Assembly (NCBI GenBank): GCA_041446545.1 | Contig: JBGOEJ010000014.1 | Location: 29,563-93,562 of the forward strand | From: Fervidibacter canadensis | GTDB lineage: Bacteria > Armatimonadota > Fervidibacteria > Fervidibacterales > Fervidibacteraceae | Reading direction: 5' to 3' | Length of the DNA stretch: 64,000 bases | Shown: piece after piece, positions 50,146 to 58,600 of the stretch | Numbering within the stretch: position 1 is the stretch's first letter | Layout of the letters: every line of letters begins with the position of its first letter | Notes under the pieces: model-generated | Seen by the model: the letters and a program-made list of their open reading frames with translations, nothing else | What the model was told of the DNA's origin: nothing | Database searches by the model: none | Program-made: the position numbers and the translations under genes

Positions 50146-50685
50146 TTAGGGGTTAGGCTTTTCGCTTTCCCTTTGCAACTCCTTCAGGCGCTTGAGGAGG
50201 TCTTGCCCGTGCGTTCGGACATTGACTTTCTCGTCAATGGCGCGGATGACGCCTTTGGGGTCAATGAGGAAAGTGACCCGTTTTGCCAGTTTGCGTTCTT
50301 CGTTGAAGACACCGAACATTTTGGCGATTTTGCCCTCTGGGTCGGCTAAAAGCGAAAAGGGCAACTTTTGCTCGGCGCAAAACTCCTTTTGCGTTTGAAC
50401 GGTGTCCACGCTGATGCCTAAGACGACGGCGTTAAGTTTCGCCAGTTCGTTCGCTGCGTCCCGCAGCGATTGCATTTGGATCGTTCAGCCGGGTGTCTTG
50501 GCTTTGACGAAAAACGCCAAGATGACCCACTTGCCCTTGAAGTCGCTTAACTTGACAGGCTTGCCATCTTGGTTGACGGCTTCAAAGGCGGGAGCGGGTT
50601 CGCCCACTTTGGGCGGACGAGGCGATGGCGTTTCCCCTCCGTTCCCCATCAAGGCAAACGACGCCATCAACAGCCACCAGACCAT
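50146..50685 (-). CDS. Exported peroxiredoxin with in-frame TGA at the peroxidatic position (probable selenoprotein)
   Basis: Thiol-dependent peroxidase of the AhpC/TSA (BCP-like) group. The reading frame is broken once, by TGA at 50487-50485, exactly where the peroxidatic cysteine of FYPKxxTPGCT is expected (here KAKTPG-TGA-TIQMQSLRD, residue 67). ATG 50685 with GGAGGTGA at 6-7 bases gives a signal-like N-terminus (MVWWLLMASFALMGNG), then GEPAPAFEAVNQDGKPVKL and, after the TGA, LGISVDTVQTQKEF and FLIDPKGVIRAI: an intact 179-residue protein. A 7-bp stem follows the TGA at SECIS distance, so selenocysteine is favoured over a nonsense mutation. The C at QKEFC could act as resolving residue. sel genes are not in the window. 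Confidence 0.82.
50451..50469 (-). promoter_or_regulatory. Candidate bacterial SECIS hairpin
   Basis: On the minus strand TCGCTGC and GCAGCGA form a perfect 7-bp stem closing a 5-base loop GGGAC. It begins 15 bases and its loop 22 bases after the TGA, within the 16-37 base window and with the loop guanines of the published bacterial SECIS consensus. Confidence 0.7.
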
Positions 50686-50755
50686 CTGGGTCACCTCCCC
50701 ATGGATGCCTTCGGTCGGGTCGCCCACAACTTTAGCGCAAGGGAGTGCTGAAAAA

Positions 50756-50786
50756 CGGGGCGAGGAACGCGGGACGAGGGAAGGGA
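50756..50786. repeat. Heptanucleotide-like repeat, intergenic
   Basis: Degenerate units GGGCGAG, GAACGCG, GGACGAG, GGAAGGG upstream of the sigma-factor gene. Confidence 0.6.
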
Positions 50787-50868
50787 GTGTGTTCGGAAAT
50801 TGAGTCAATGGGAGGGCGAACCTCTTGGTAAGCCTATTCCTCCGACCTGCCGAATTGCCAAAATTTTC

Positions 50869-50895
50869 GGCTCGGCAGGAGCCTCGCCCTCCCTT
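50869..50895. repeat. 27-bp dispersed repeat, copy A
   Basis: 24 of 27 bases are identical to 55608-55634 (differences at positions 5, 9 and 14). G/C-rich with an inverted-repeat character (GGCAGGAG ... CTCGCC). Intergenic here. Confidence 0.75.
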
Positions 50896-50944
50896 TCCGA
50901 ACGCCCTCAAGGGAAGGTGACAGAGAGATGGAGAAGGTGGCAAA

Positions 50945-51832
50945 GTGTCTACACGCTGTTGGCGAGACGAGGGAGGCAGGGCGCGGGACGGAACATGGGA
51001 GGACAAGGCTGCCTTGACGGAGCGAGAAAAGTTTCGCCTTTACCGTCAGACAAGGGATGAGCGGCTGCGGGAAGAACTTATCACCACCTACCGCCCGCTG
51101 GCGGAACATATCGCCCGTCAGTTTTTGCACACGGGCGAGCCATTGGAAGACCTCGTCCAGTGGGCACTCATCGGACTGATCAAGGCGGTGGATAATTACG
51201 ACCCCGATGTGGGCGTCAAATTCGCCACCTACGCTTGGCACCACATCAAAGGCGAAATCAGTCACTACCTGCGCGACCAAGGCAAACTCATTGCCGAGCC
51301 GGCATGGCTGCAGGAAGCCCGCATCAAAGTGGAGCGCGCCCGTAACGAGTTGCAGCAACAACTGCACCGAGAGCCGACGGCGGAGGAACTGGTGAAAGCG
51401 ACGGGTTTGAAACCCGAAGTCGTCCAACGAGTTTTGGAGACAGAACAAACTTTTCGCGTCCTATCTTTGGACGAAACCGTTAGCGACGAAGCCGACGACG
51501 AAGGGACGGTGGAGTTGGAGCGCTTGGCGGTAGACGAAAGCCTTGTGGATGCCGAACGACGCTACTTGCTTCACACCGCCTTGAGCAAACTGCCCGAACT
51601 GCAGCGCAAAGTTATTGAGTTGCTTTTCTGGGAAGACATGAGCCTGACGGAAATCGCAAGGTTGTTGGGCTACTCGGTCACCTATATCAGTTACTTGCGG
51701 GAACAAGCCATCGCAGCGCTCCAAAGGATGTTTGGCGTTCAGCCCAAGGAACACCCAAAACGAACCCGCCGCAAGGAAAAAAAACGGGACGCGGGACGAA
51801 GGACGAGGGACGGAAGAGAGGAAGCGCCTTAA
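50945..51832 (+). CDS. Alternative RNA polymerase sigma factor (SigB/F/G-like)
   Basis: Sigma-70 family factor with regions 2, 3 and 4. Region 2 from about residue 40: ELITTYRPLAEHIARQF, EDLVQWALIGLIKAVDNYDP, GVKFATYAWHHIKGEI SHYLRD in sequence; region 3 about 105-160; region 4 helix-turn-helix LSLTEIARLLGYSVTYISYLREQAIAALQ near the C-terminus. The set without region 1.1 resembles SigB/F/G or FliA types, but no anti-sigma factor or RsbV/W gene is nearby. Both ends of the frame (RDEGGRARDG at the start and KKRDAGRRTRDG at the end) come from heptanucleotide arrays. GTG start follows GAGAAGGTGG. Confidence 0.88.
   Translation: MSTRCWRDEGGRARDGTWEDKAALTEREKFRLYRQTRDERLREELITTYRPLAEHIARQFLHTGEPLEDLVQWALIGLIKAVDNYDPDVGVKFATYAWHHIKGEISHYLRDQGKLIAEPAWLQEARIKVERARNELQQQLHREPTAEELVKATGLKPEVVQRVLETEQTFRVLSLDETVSDEADDEGTVELERLAVDESLVDAERRYLLHTALSKLPELQRKVIELLFWEDMSLTEIARLLGYSVTYISYLREQAIAALQRMFGVQPKEHPKRTRRKEKKRDAGRRTRDGREEAP
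50966..51000. repeat. Heptanucleotide repeat array (5 units) at sigma-factor 5' end
   Basis: GACGAGG, GAGGCAG, GGCGCGG, GACGGAA, CATGGGA; complementary-strand version of the GTCCC family, in frame. Confidence 0.75.
51785..51812. repeat. Heptanucleotide repeat array (4 units) at sigma-factor 3' end
   Basis: CGGGACG, CGGGACG, AAGGACG, AGGGACG in exact register, within the last codons of the sigma gene. Confidence 0.85.
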
Positions 51833-51848
51833 AGGAGGTCAGGGCAAG

Positions 51849-53321
51849 ATGGATGCCCCCTTGCGCCTTTACAACACCCGAACCCGCCAAAAAGAGCCGT
51901 TGCAAACCCGCGAGGCGGGTGTCGTGCACCTTTATGTCTGCGGCTTGACGCCTTACGATAGCATGCATGTCGGTCACGCCCGCACCTTCGTCGCCTTTGA
52001 TGTCTTGCGCCGTTACTTGGAGCACAAGGGTTGGCAAGTTGTCCATGTCCAAAATTGGACGGACATTGACGACAAAATCATCCGCAAAGCCAATGAGTTG
52101 GGCATTTCGGCGAAAGAGGTCGCCGAACGCTTCATCGCCGAAGCCGAAGAAGATTGCCGCACTCTGGGCTTGCTTCGCCCTCATTTGATGCCCAAAGTCA
52201 CCGAGCACATTCCCGACATCATCTCTGCTATCCAAACTTTGCTGGACAAAGGGTTCGCCTACGCAAGGGGCGGCGATGTCTACTTTGATGTCAGCCGTTA
52301 TGAGAGCGCATTTCACGACTACGGTCTGCTTTCAGGTCAGACGCGGGAGGAACTGATAGCAGGTGCTCGCGTGGAGCCCGACGAGGACAAGGATGACCCG
52401 ATGGACTTTGCCCTCTGGAAAGCTGCCAAGGGTGGCGAACCGTTTTGGGAAAGCCCTTGGGGTTTCGGGCGACCGGGTTGGCACATTGAGTGCTCCGTCA
52501 TGTCGCTGAAGTATCTTGGTGCGCCTTTTGACCTTCACGGCGGCGCCAACGATTTGGTCTTCCCGCACCACGAAAACGAAATCGCCCAGTCCCAAGCCCT
52601 GACAGGCATCAAGCCCATCGTGACCCATTGGATGCATTCGGGCGTTTTGACGGTGGGCGGCGAGAAGATGAGCAAGAGTTTGGGCAACTTCGTGACCCTA
52701 AGAGACGCCCTCAAGCGGCACGGCAAAAACGCCCTAAGGTTGCTTTTCTTGTCCACCCATTACCGCTCGCCGCTGGACTACACCGAAGAGCGCGCCGAAG
52801 GGGCAAAAGCCAGCCTCAACCGCATCCGAATGGCGCTGGAAGCGATTAAAAACCGGCTGGCGCTTCCGACGGGGGAGGCGACGGACGCAGCCCAAAAGCG
52901 AACGGAACAACTGTGGGAAGTCGTTCGTGAAGGGACGCGGCTTTTTTATGCGGCGATGGACGATGACTTGAACACCGCTGAAGCCATCGGCTACCTCTTC
53001 CGCATGGTCGGCGCCGCCTTGGTCACTGGCGTCACCGCCAAAGAGCCGCCTTCGGCTGCCGAAAAGGAAGCCTTGCTTGCTCTGCGGGAGCGGTTGACCA
53101 GTTTGCTTAACCTGTTGGGCTTTGACCTCGCCGAGTTGGAAGCACCACAGCGGTTGGACGATGCCCTCAGTGAAAACTTGCTGCAGTTGCTCGTAGAGAT
53201 CCGCCAGCAGTTGCGCCAGCGCAAACTCTTTGACCTTGCCGACCTCATCCGCTCCCGCTTGGGCGATTTCGGCATCGTCTTAGAAGACACGCCTCAAGGG
53301 ACGCGTTGGCGCCGATCGTAA
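51849..53321 (+). CDS. cysS: Cysteinyl-tRNA synthetase
   Basis: Class I synthetase charging tRNA-Cys; 490 residues. Zinc ligands C in YVCGLTPYD, HIGH equivalent MHVGHART, DIDDKIIR, WHIECSVM, HHENEIAQS and KMSKS in EKMSKSLGN are intact. ATG 51849 has AAAGGAGG about 10 bases upstream; the frame is open 39 codons earlier, but that part is the sigma-factor tail in another frame. The gene directly follows the sigma-factor gene. Confidence 0.97.
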   Translation: MDAPLRLYNTRTRQKEPLQTREAGVVHLYVCGLTPYDSMHVGHARTFVAFDVLRRYLEHKGWQVVHVQNWTDIDDKIIRKANELGISAKEVAERFIAEAEEDCRTLGLLRPHLMPKVTEHIPDIISAIQTLLDKGFAYARGGDVYFDVSRYESAFHDYGLLSGQTREELIAGARVEPDEDKDDPMDFALWKAAKGGEPFWESPWGFGRPGWHIECSVMSLKYLGAPFDLHGGANDLVFPHHENEIAQSQALTGIKPIVTHWMHSGVLTVGGEKMSKSLGNFVTLRDALKRHGKNALRLLFLSTHYRSPLDYTEERAEGAKASLNRIRMALEAIKNRLALPTGEATDAAQKRTEQLWEVVREGTRLFYAAMDDDLNTAEAIGYLFRMVGAALVTGVTAKEPPSAAEKEALLALRERLTSLLNLLGFDLAELEAPQRLDDALSENLLQLLVEIRQQLRQRKLFDLADLIRSRLGDFGIVLEDTPQGTRWRRS

Positions 53322-53339
53322 AGACAGGCGGAAGAGCAA

Positions 53340-54818
53340 ATGGCGGTTCGGTGGGTCAGGCTGTCTAACAAAACGGTGGCGGTCATGAAACGCTCTTGGC
53401 TGTTTTGGTTCGCCGTCGGAAGTCTTGGTGGCATCTTCGTCGGCTTGTTAGGGGCGGGAGGAGTTTTCTGGGCATGGCAGCGGTCTGACCGATTGGCAAA
53501 AGGTATCGTCGTTTCTTCGTCCCGTCATCAAGTGTCCGTTGGCGACCTACCCATTGCCCTCGCCCGTCAGCGCTTGCAATTTGCCGTTGCCCGATGGCAA
53601 CACGAACCCGTCCGTTTGGTCATCGGGCAAATCCCTGTTCAAACCGCCACCGCTGAGCAGTTGGGCATTACGCCCGATGTGGAAGCCACCTTGCAGGATG
53701 CCTACCAAATCGGTCGGCGTCCCTCGCCCCTTGACAGTTGGCGAGAACTTTTGGACGCCTCTGGTAACGGAAAGACGATTGTCCTGCGATGGCGACGGAA
53801 CGAGCGGGTGGTGAGGGAAACGCTCTATCGTCTCGCCCATCGTTTGAACCGACCAGCACAACGGGCATGGGTTCTGTGGGAAAGAGGTCAAGTCCGCATT
53901 ATCCCGTCGCAGGATGGTCAGCGATTGGACATTCCTGCGACCTTGCGGGATTGGCAGCAGTATTTGGCGAAGGGACAATGGTGGATTTTGCCTCTCATCG
54001 TGCGACGGGAGCGCCCTGAGGTGACGACAGAGCAACTCGCTGCCATTGACGGTGTTGTCGGGGAAGCGACGACCTTCTTCAAGGTGCGAGAAGTCAACCG
54101 CAGCCACAACATTCGCCTTGCTGCCCAGCGCCTTGACCATGTCTTCATCCCGCCCGGTGAGACAATTTCCTTCAACGAACTCGTCGGTCCGCGAACGCGC
54201 CGTCGTGGCTTTCGCATTGCCCGCGTGTTGGTGAGGGGGCGCTTCACACAAGATTTCGGTGGTGGTGTTTGTCAAGTGGCGGGCACCCTTTACAACGCCG
54301 CATTAAAGGCAGGGATGAAAGTCCTCCAGCGCCATCGCCACAGCCGCCCCGTCGGTTACTTGCCTCCTGGACTGGATGCGACGGTGGATTTCGGCAAACT
54401 GGATTTGCGCTTGCAAAATCCCTTCCCGACGCCCCTTTACCTTCGCACCTTCGTTCAAGGAGGGCGGTTGACCATCCTCGTTTTGGGCAAGCGAAAGGAA
54501 GGACGGGAATATCGCCTCGTGCGGCGGGTAGAGCGGTTTGGAACGGTCACCGAAAAGCAAATCCCTGACGCCTCTTTGCCACCAAAGGGAAAGCAACTGG
54601 TAGACAAAGGCAGCATCGGCTATCGGGTGACCGTGTGGCGGTGGCGGGTGGAAAAGGGCGTCGTCACCGAACGGGAACTCATCAGCATTGACACTTACGC
54701 CCCCCAACCGCGTCTCCTTCGCGTTGGTGTCTTGCGGGGCACAAGCATGCCTGACGAAATGCCTGAAGGTGAACCGTCAGAGCAGGTTCTCCAGCCCGTA
54801 AGTGACGCCGGGCGGTAA
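53340..54818 (+). CDS. VanW-family envelope protein with G5 domain
   Basis: 492 residues. Signal anchor near residues 17-46, a peptidoglycan-binding/VanW N-terminal region (about 60-250), the VanW domain (VGEATTFFKVREVNRSHNIRLAAQRLDHVFIPPGETISFNELVGPRT, given here as position only 245-290, with GGGVCQVAGTLYNAAL near 320), and a G5-like C-terminus. VanW proteins occur in the cell wall and, for vanW itself, next to vancomycin resistance; here it is a general envelope protein. ATG 53340 follows GCGGAAGAGC. Its last 42 bp overlap, tail to tail, the dapB coding end. Confidence 0.82.
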   Translation: MAVRWVRLSNKTVAVMKRSWLFWFAVGSLGGIFVGLLGAGGVFWAWQRSDRLAKGIVVSSSRHQVSVGDLPIALARQRLQFAVARWQHEPVRLVIGQIPVQTATAEQLGITPDVEATLQDAYQIGRRPSPLDSWRELLDASGNGKTIVLRWRRNERVVRETLYRLAHRLNRPAQRAWVLWERGQVRIIPSQDGQRLDIPATLRDWQQYLAKGQWWILPLIVRRERPEVTTEQLAAIDGVVGEATTFFKVREVNRSHNIRLAAQRLDHVFIPPGETISFNELVGPRTRRRGFRIARVLVRGRFTQDFGGGVCQVAGTLYNAALKAGMKVLQRHRHSRPVGYLPPGLDATVDFGKLDLRLQNPFPTPLYLRTFVQGGRLTILVLGKRKEGREYRLVRRVERFGTVTEKQIPDASLPPKGKQLVDKGSIGYRVTVWRWRVEKGVVTERELISIDTYAPQPRLLRVGVLRGTSMPDEMPEGEPSEQVLQPVSDAGR

Positions 54819-55658
54819 CTGAAGCACTCGTTCTATCGCCAACAAAACGCCGGGCACGAAGGCTTCTCGGCTGAGGGCATCGTGGCGGATGGTGAGGACT
54901 TGTCCTGCCATTCCCAGCAACACTTCTTGATGCGCCACCAACCCGGGCAGTCGGACGCTATGGATGCGAATGCCGTCCATCTCTCCGCCCAACACGCCCC
55001 CGATGAGCACTTCAGGTTGAGTGACCTTTGGTGGCGGGAAAGGTTCACGGCGCGCCTGCCGAATTAACTCTGCCGTCCGAAGTGCCGTCCCTGATGGCGC
55101 ATCGGCTTTGCCATCGTGGTGCAACTCAATGATTTCCACCCGCTCAAAGTATCGGGCGGCTTCGGCGGCGAACTTCATCATCAAGACAGCGCCGATGGCG
55201 AAATTAGGGGCGATGACGACAGGGATTTGACGGCGTTTTGCCCATCGGTCTACTTGGACGATTTTCTCCGCCGTCCATCCCGTCGTCCCGACGACAGCGG
55301 CGACACCTTTTTGCAAGCAAGTTCGCACATTGTCAAGGACGACGGAAGGATGGGTAAAGTCAACGGCGACTTGCGCCCCGCTTTCCTGAAGGGCTTTCGC
55401 CAAATCGTCCTGCACTGCCACGCCGACAGGTTGCCCCAACAGCAACGCCCCGACATCTTCACCGACATGGCGGACATCCACGCCCGCCACCAACTGAAGG
55501 CGGGGATGGCGCAAGACGGCTTTCGCCACTTCTTGTCCCATCCGCCCACAACATCCGACGACGCAGACGCGGATGGGCAATGCCGAGCCCGATGTTTCTC
55601 TTTTCTTTGGCTGGGCGGGAGTCTCGCCCTCCCTTGACCTCTGGCTTTGTCGTGCCAC
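54777..55658 (-). CDS. dapB: 4-hydroxy-tetrahydrodipicolinate reductase
   Basis: NAD(P)H reductase of lysine/meso-DAP synthesis. 293 residues; the family is about 245-270. Cofactor motif VVGCCGRMGQEV, AVVGTTGW, and the catalytic HHDGKADAPSGTA block (His-His, Lys) are intact. GTG 55658 has a strong GGAGG at 8 bases, so translation does begin there, and the extra N-terminal about 26 residues (REGETPAQPKKRE) are encoded by the 27-bp repeat copy B. Without the extension the TTG at 55580 would start at LPIRVCVVG. The gene is convergent with VanW. Confidence 0.94.
   Translation of the reverse strand: MARQSQRSREGETPAQPKKRETSGSALPIRVCVVGCCGRMGQEVAKAVLRHPRLQLVAGVDVRHVGEDVGALLLGQPVGVAVQDDLAKALQESGAQVAVDFTHPSVVLDNVRTCLQKGVAAVVGTTGWTAEKIVQVDRWAKRRQIPVVIAPNFAIGAVLMMKFAAEAARYFERVEIIELHHDGKADAPSGTALRTAELIRQARREPFPPPKVTQPEVLIGGVLGGEMDGIRIHSVRLPGLVAHQEVLLGMAGQVLTIRHDALSREAFVPGVLLAIERVLQLPPGVTYGLENLL
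55608..55634. repeat. 27-bp dispersed repeat, copy B (in dapB 5' coding region)
   Basis: 24 of 27 bases match copy A at 50869-50895. It is translated in the dapB frame as the GETPAQPK extension. Confidence 0.75.
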
Positions 55659-55697
55659 GACCCATTCCTCCTCAGCGCTGTTTTTAAGCCTTCGTCG

Positions 55698-58600
55698 TCA
55701 CTTTGTCAGCGGGATTTTCTCCGTTCGCTCGTTGCCAGCACCGTCTCGCACCCGCACCTCTATCGCTTTGGCGTTGGCGGGCAATTTGCTCAAGTCCACG
55801 ATGACGAGTTCGTAAGGCTCATCAAAGATGCCGTCTTCGCAGGTGGCAGCCATCCATTCGCCGCCTTCGGCGCGGTATTCGGCGCTGGCGACGAAGGTGT
55901 TGTCGTAGCAGGGCACCAGCAACCGATGGCCGTCCCGCTTCACCCCAGCCACGGAAATCATCGGTGGCGTGTTATCCACAAGGATGGGACCGACGATTTG
56001 CTCCGCCGTTTGTGGGTCGTCAGGGTTGGCGAGGCGGTCACTGGCGACGATTTTCAGCCAGTAAGTCCCGTCGGGCAACTTCGTCGTATCCCAAGTTTGG
56101 CTGGAAGCCGTCGTGGCTGCCGACGAGGGGGCAGAAGGCGAAGGCGGTGAAGGTTGCAAGGAAGGTTGGGGCTTTTCAGGTTGTTGCGGTTCATCGCCTT
56201 TCACGGGCTCTGTTTTGGCGGGTTCGTTTTTGGCAGGTTCAGCAGGTTTGGAGGGTGTCGGTGTCGCACCCTCGGACAAGCGTTCCCAAGTTCTTCCGCC
56301 ATCCCGCGACAGGAAAACTTCATAGGTCAGTCGGTCACGGTCGGGGTCTTCACCTCGCCAGCGGATAGTCACTTTACCCGAGACGATGGCGCCATTGCTG
56401 GGCTCTTGCACAGTCACTTTGGGCGGTTGGTTTTTGGGGAAGTAGACGAGGGAAACGCGCCGAACGACGGGCGCTTTGCCGTCTTTGCTGGCGCGCAGAA
56501 TCAACCGCAGTTGCAGGTAGCGGGCAGTCGGGCTTTGGACGACTTGCCCTGAAGCGACAAAGCCAGGTGTCCAATCACTCCAAGTTTCGTCAGGGTAAGC
56601 CGTATTGCCCGACCTTGACTGGATAATCAACTGCGCCCCTTCAGGGATGTCGGCATGAAAGCGCAAGACGCCCCATCGGGCGATTTGTTGGGCATCCAAG
56701 ATGGGAGATTGGTAAATGCCTTCTCGGTTGCGCTCCAACACGACGACCTCGCCCGAACCAGAAGGGATGGTGTAAAAAGCCTGCTGATGGCACGCCACCG
56801 AGAGAAGGTGCGACTGCTCGCTATCGTAAAGCCAAGTGGCAACGCCGTCAGCGGTCAAGCGGTAAAGTTTGCCTGGCGAACCCGTCGCCACCAAAATGCC
56901 GTCGCCGTCGGGGAACATCGCCATGATGTGGCGCTCAGGGTTGAAGCGGCGCACCTCCCGCCATCGCCCATCGGGCTGGACGAGGTAGACAATCGCCGAA
57001 CCGCTGGTGCCGACGAACAAGTTGCCTTTGCTATCCACCGCCAGCGCTTGGACAGGATTTTGGGGGGCTTCAAAGATGGGTGTGACCGACCCGTCAGGAC
57101 TGAGCCGATAGACTTTCCCGCGCGGGTTCGTCCCGATGTAAAGCGAGCCATCGGGGGCTTTGGCGAGGGCGATGGCGTGGCGTTCGGGCAAGGAAAGGAG
57201 CAAGCGAGGTTCAGGTTTGTCGGCGGTCAATGACCAAACCTTGCCTTCTGGTCCTGTCGCCAAAACCGCCGTTCCGTCTTTGGCAAAAGCGATTGCCCAG
57301 ACGGTCGCCGAAAGTTGGGCGAGGCGTTGGGGTTTGTCGGCGTCTTTGGGCAACCGAAAGACCAACCCTTTGGGGGCTGTCGCAAACCACAAAGCGCCGT
57401 CATCCGCCCACGCCAACGCCGTCACGACGGCTTCTTCAGGCACTTCTGCCAAGACAGTGCGTTTGCCTTGTCCATCCACCCGCAGAACTCGCGCAGGTCC
57501 AATCGTCCCGACGATGACCGCTCCATCGGATGCGGGCAGAAGGCAAAAAGCGCCGATGGTTTCGTTGGGGTCAAAGAGGGTGCGGGCGTGATAACCCAAG
57601 GTGACGGTGCCATCGGTGGCGACGATAGTGCCGTCCAGTTTGCCCTTCAGCCAATCGTCGCCCTTTTCCAACACCCAAACTTTGGGTTGGCGGGCGAGGG
57701 GTTGGGTGCGTTGCCCTGTCGGCGTCGGTTGGCTGGGCGGTTGAGAAGGCGGTTGACCTTTTTGTTCGGCGGCTTCGGGAGATAAGCGACGGACTTCTTC
57801 CCAATCGGGCGGTTGGGGCGGTTGCTCCTTGTCCATTTTCTCTTCCCGCTGCAAGGCTCGGATGGTGCGCCACCAATCGGGCAAGGACTCTTCTTCCTGC
57901 CACTTCCAGCGCGCCCGTTGAATTTCCCACCACGCCCGCTCTATCGGGTCTTGCCACTGGCGAGCAAGAGGGATTAGGGATAAGCGGGTTTGCCATCGGT
58001 TCAGCCATTGGGCAACCTCTTCTTCGCCCTCGCTGCCAGGGTTGCTCGGTGACGGCTCGCCACCGGTCGGACCAGACGGAGGCGGCGGTCCAGGCTCCAT
58101 CATGGGTGGGCGGGCAGGCGTTTCCTTTTCTCGCTCGTCCGTTTCAACGGTCAGGGTGATGGACGCTAAACCCGTCAAGATGCGGTCAAAGGCAAAGCGT
58201 TTCTCCCGATAATCGCGGATGGGCACGATGTCGCTGGAGCCCATGTTCATCAAGGCTTCCATCGTCGCTGCGGGCAAACTTTCCCATCGCTTGCCGGAAA
58301 TCTCCACGCCCGAAGTGAGCGGGTTGGTGGCGATGAGGACTTCATTGTTGGCGTAGACATCTTGCAGTTGCTGCCACAGGTCCGACAGGGAGCGGGGGCG
58401 AGGACGACGATAGCCTGATTGTTGGCGCACCATCTCGCCCATCAACCCACCACCGACTAAAAAGCGCATCCTGCCTGGTCGGGCGTTAGCGGGCACTTCC
58501 AACTCCACCGTCATCGTCCGCTCAAACCCGCCCCAGCCCTTCAACCGAAGGGAGACGGGGACTTTTTCGCCCGGCTTGACGCGCGTTTTTCGGGCGGTCA

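Larger units (their letters stand above)
50686..50944. other. Divergent intergenic region, 259 bp
   Basis: Separates the peroxiredoxin and sigma-factor genes. It contains a heptanucleotide array (50756-50786) and one copy of the 27-bp GGCT(C/G)GGC repeat (50869-50895). No clear -35/-10 pair or additional gene was recognised, although both flanking genes should have promoters here. Confidence 0.7.

Noticed and set aside
50146..50685. Peroxiredoxin as a pseudogene with a nonsense mutation
   Set aside because: Only one stop, exactly at the catalytic Cys codon, with a SECIS-like hairpin at the right distance and no other damage; selenocysteine explains all observations better, though the genome must contain sel genes.
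50485..51006. Long upstream extension of the peroxiredoxin frame to 51006
   Set aside because: The sequence before ATG 50685 is Arg/Pro/Ser-rich repeat-derived DNA, overlaps the divergent sigma-factor gene, and the strong ribosome-binding site is at 50685.
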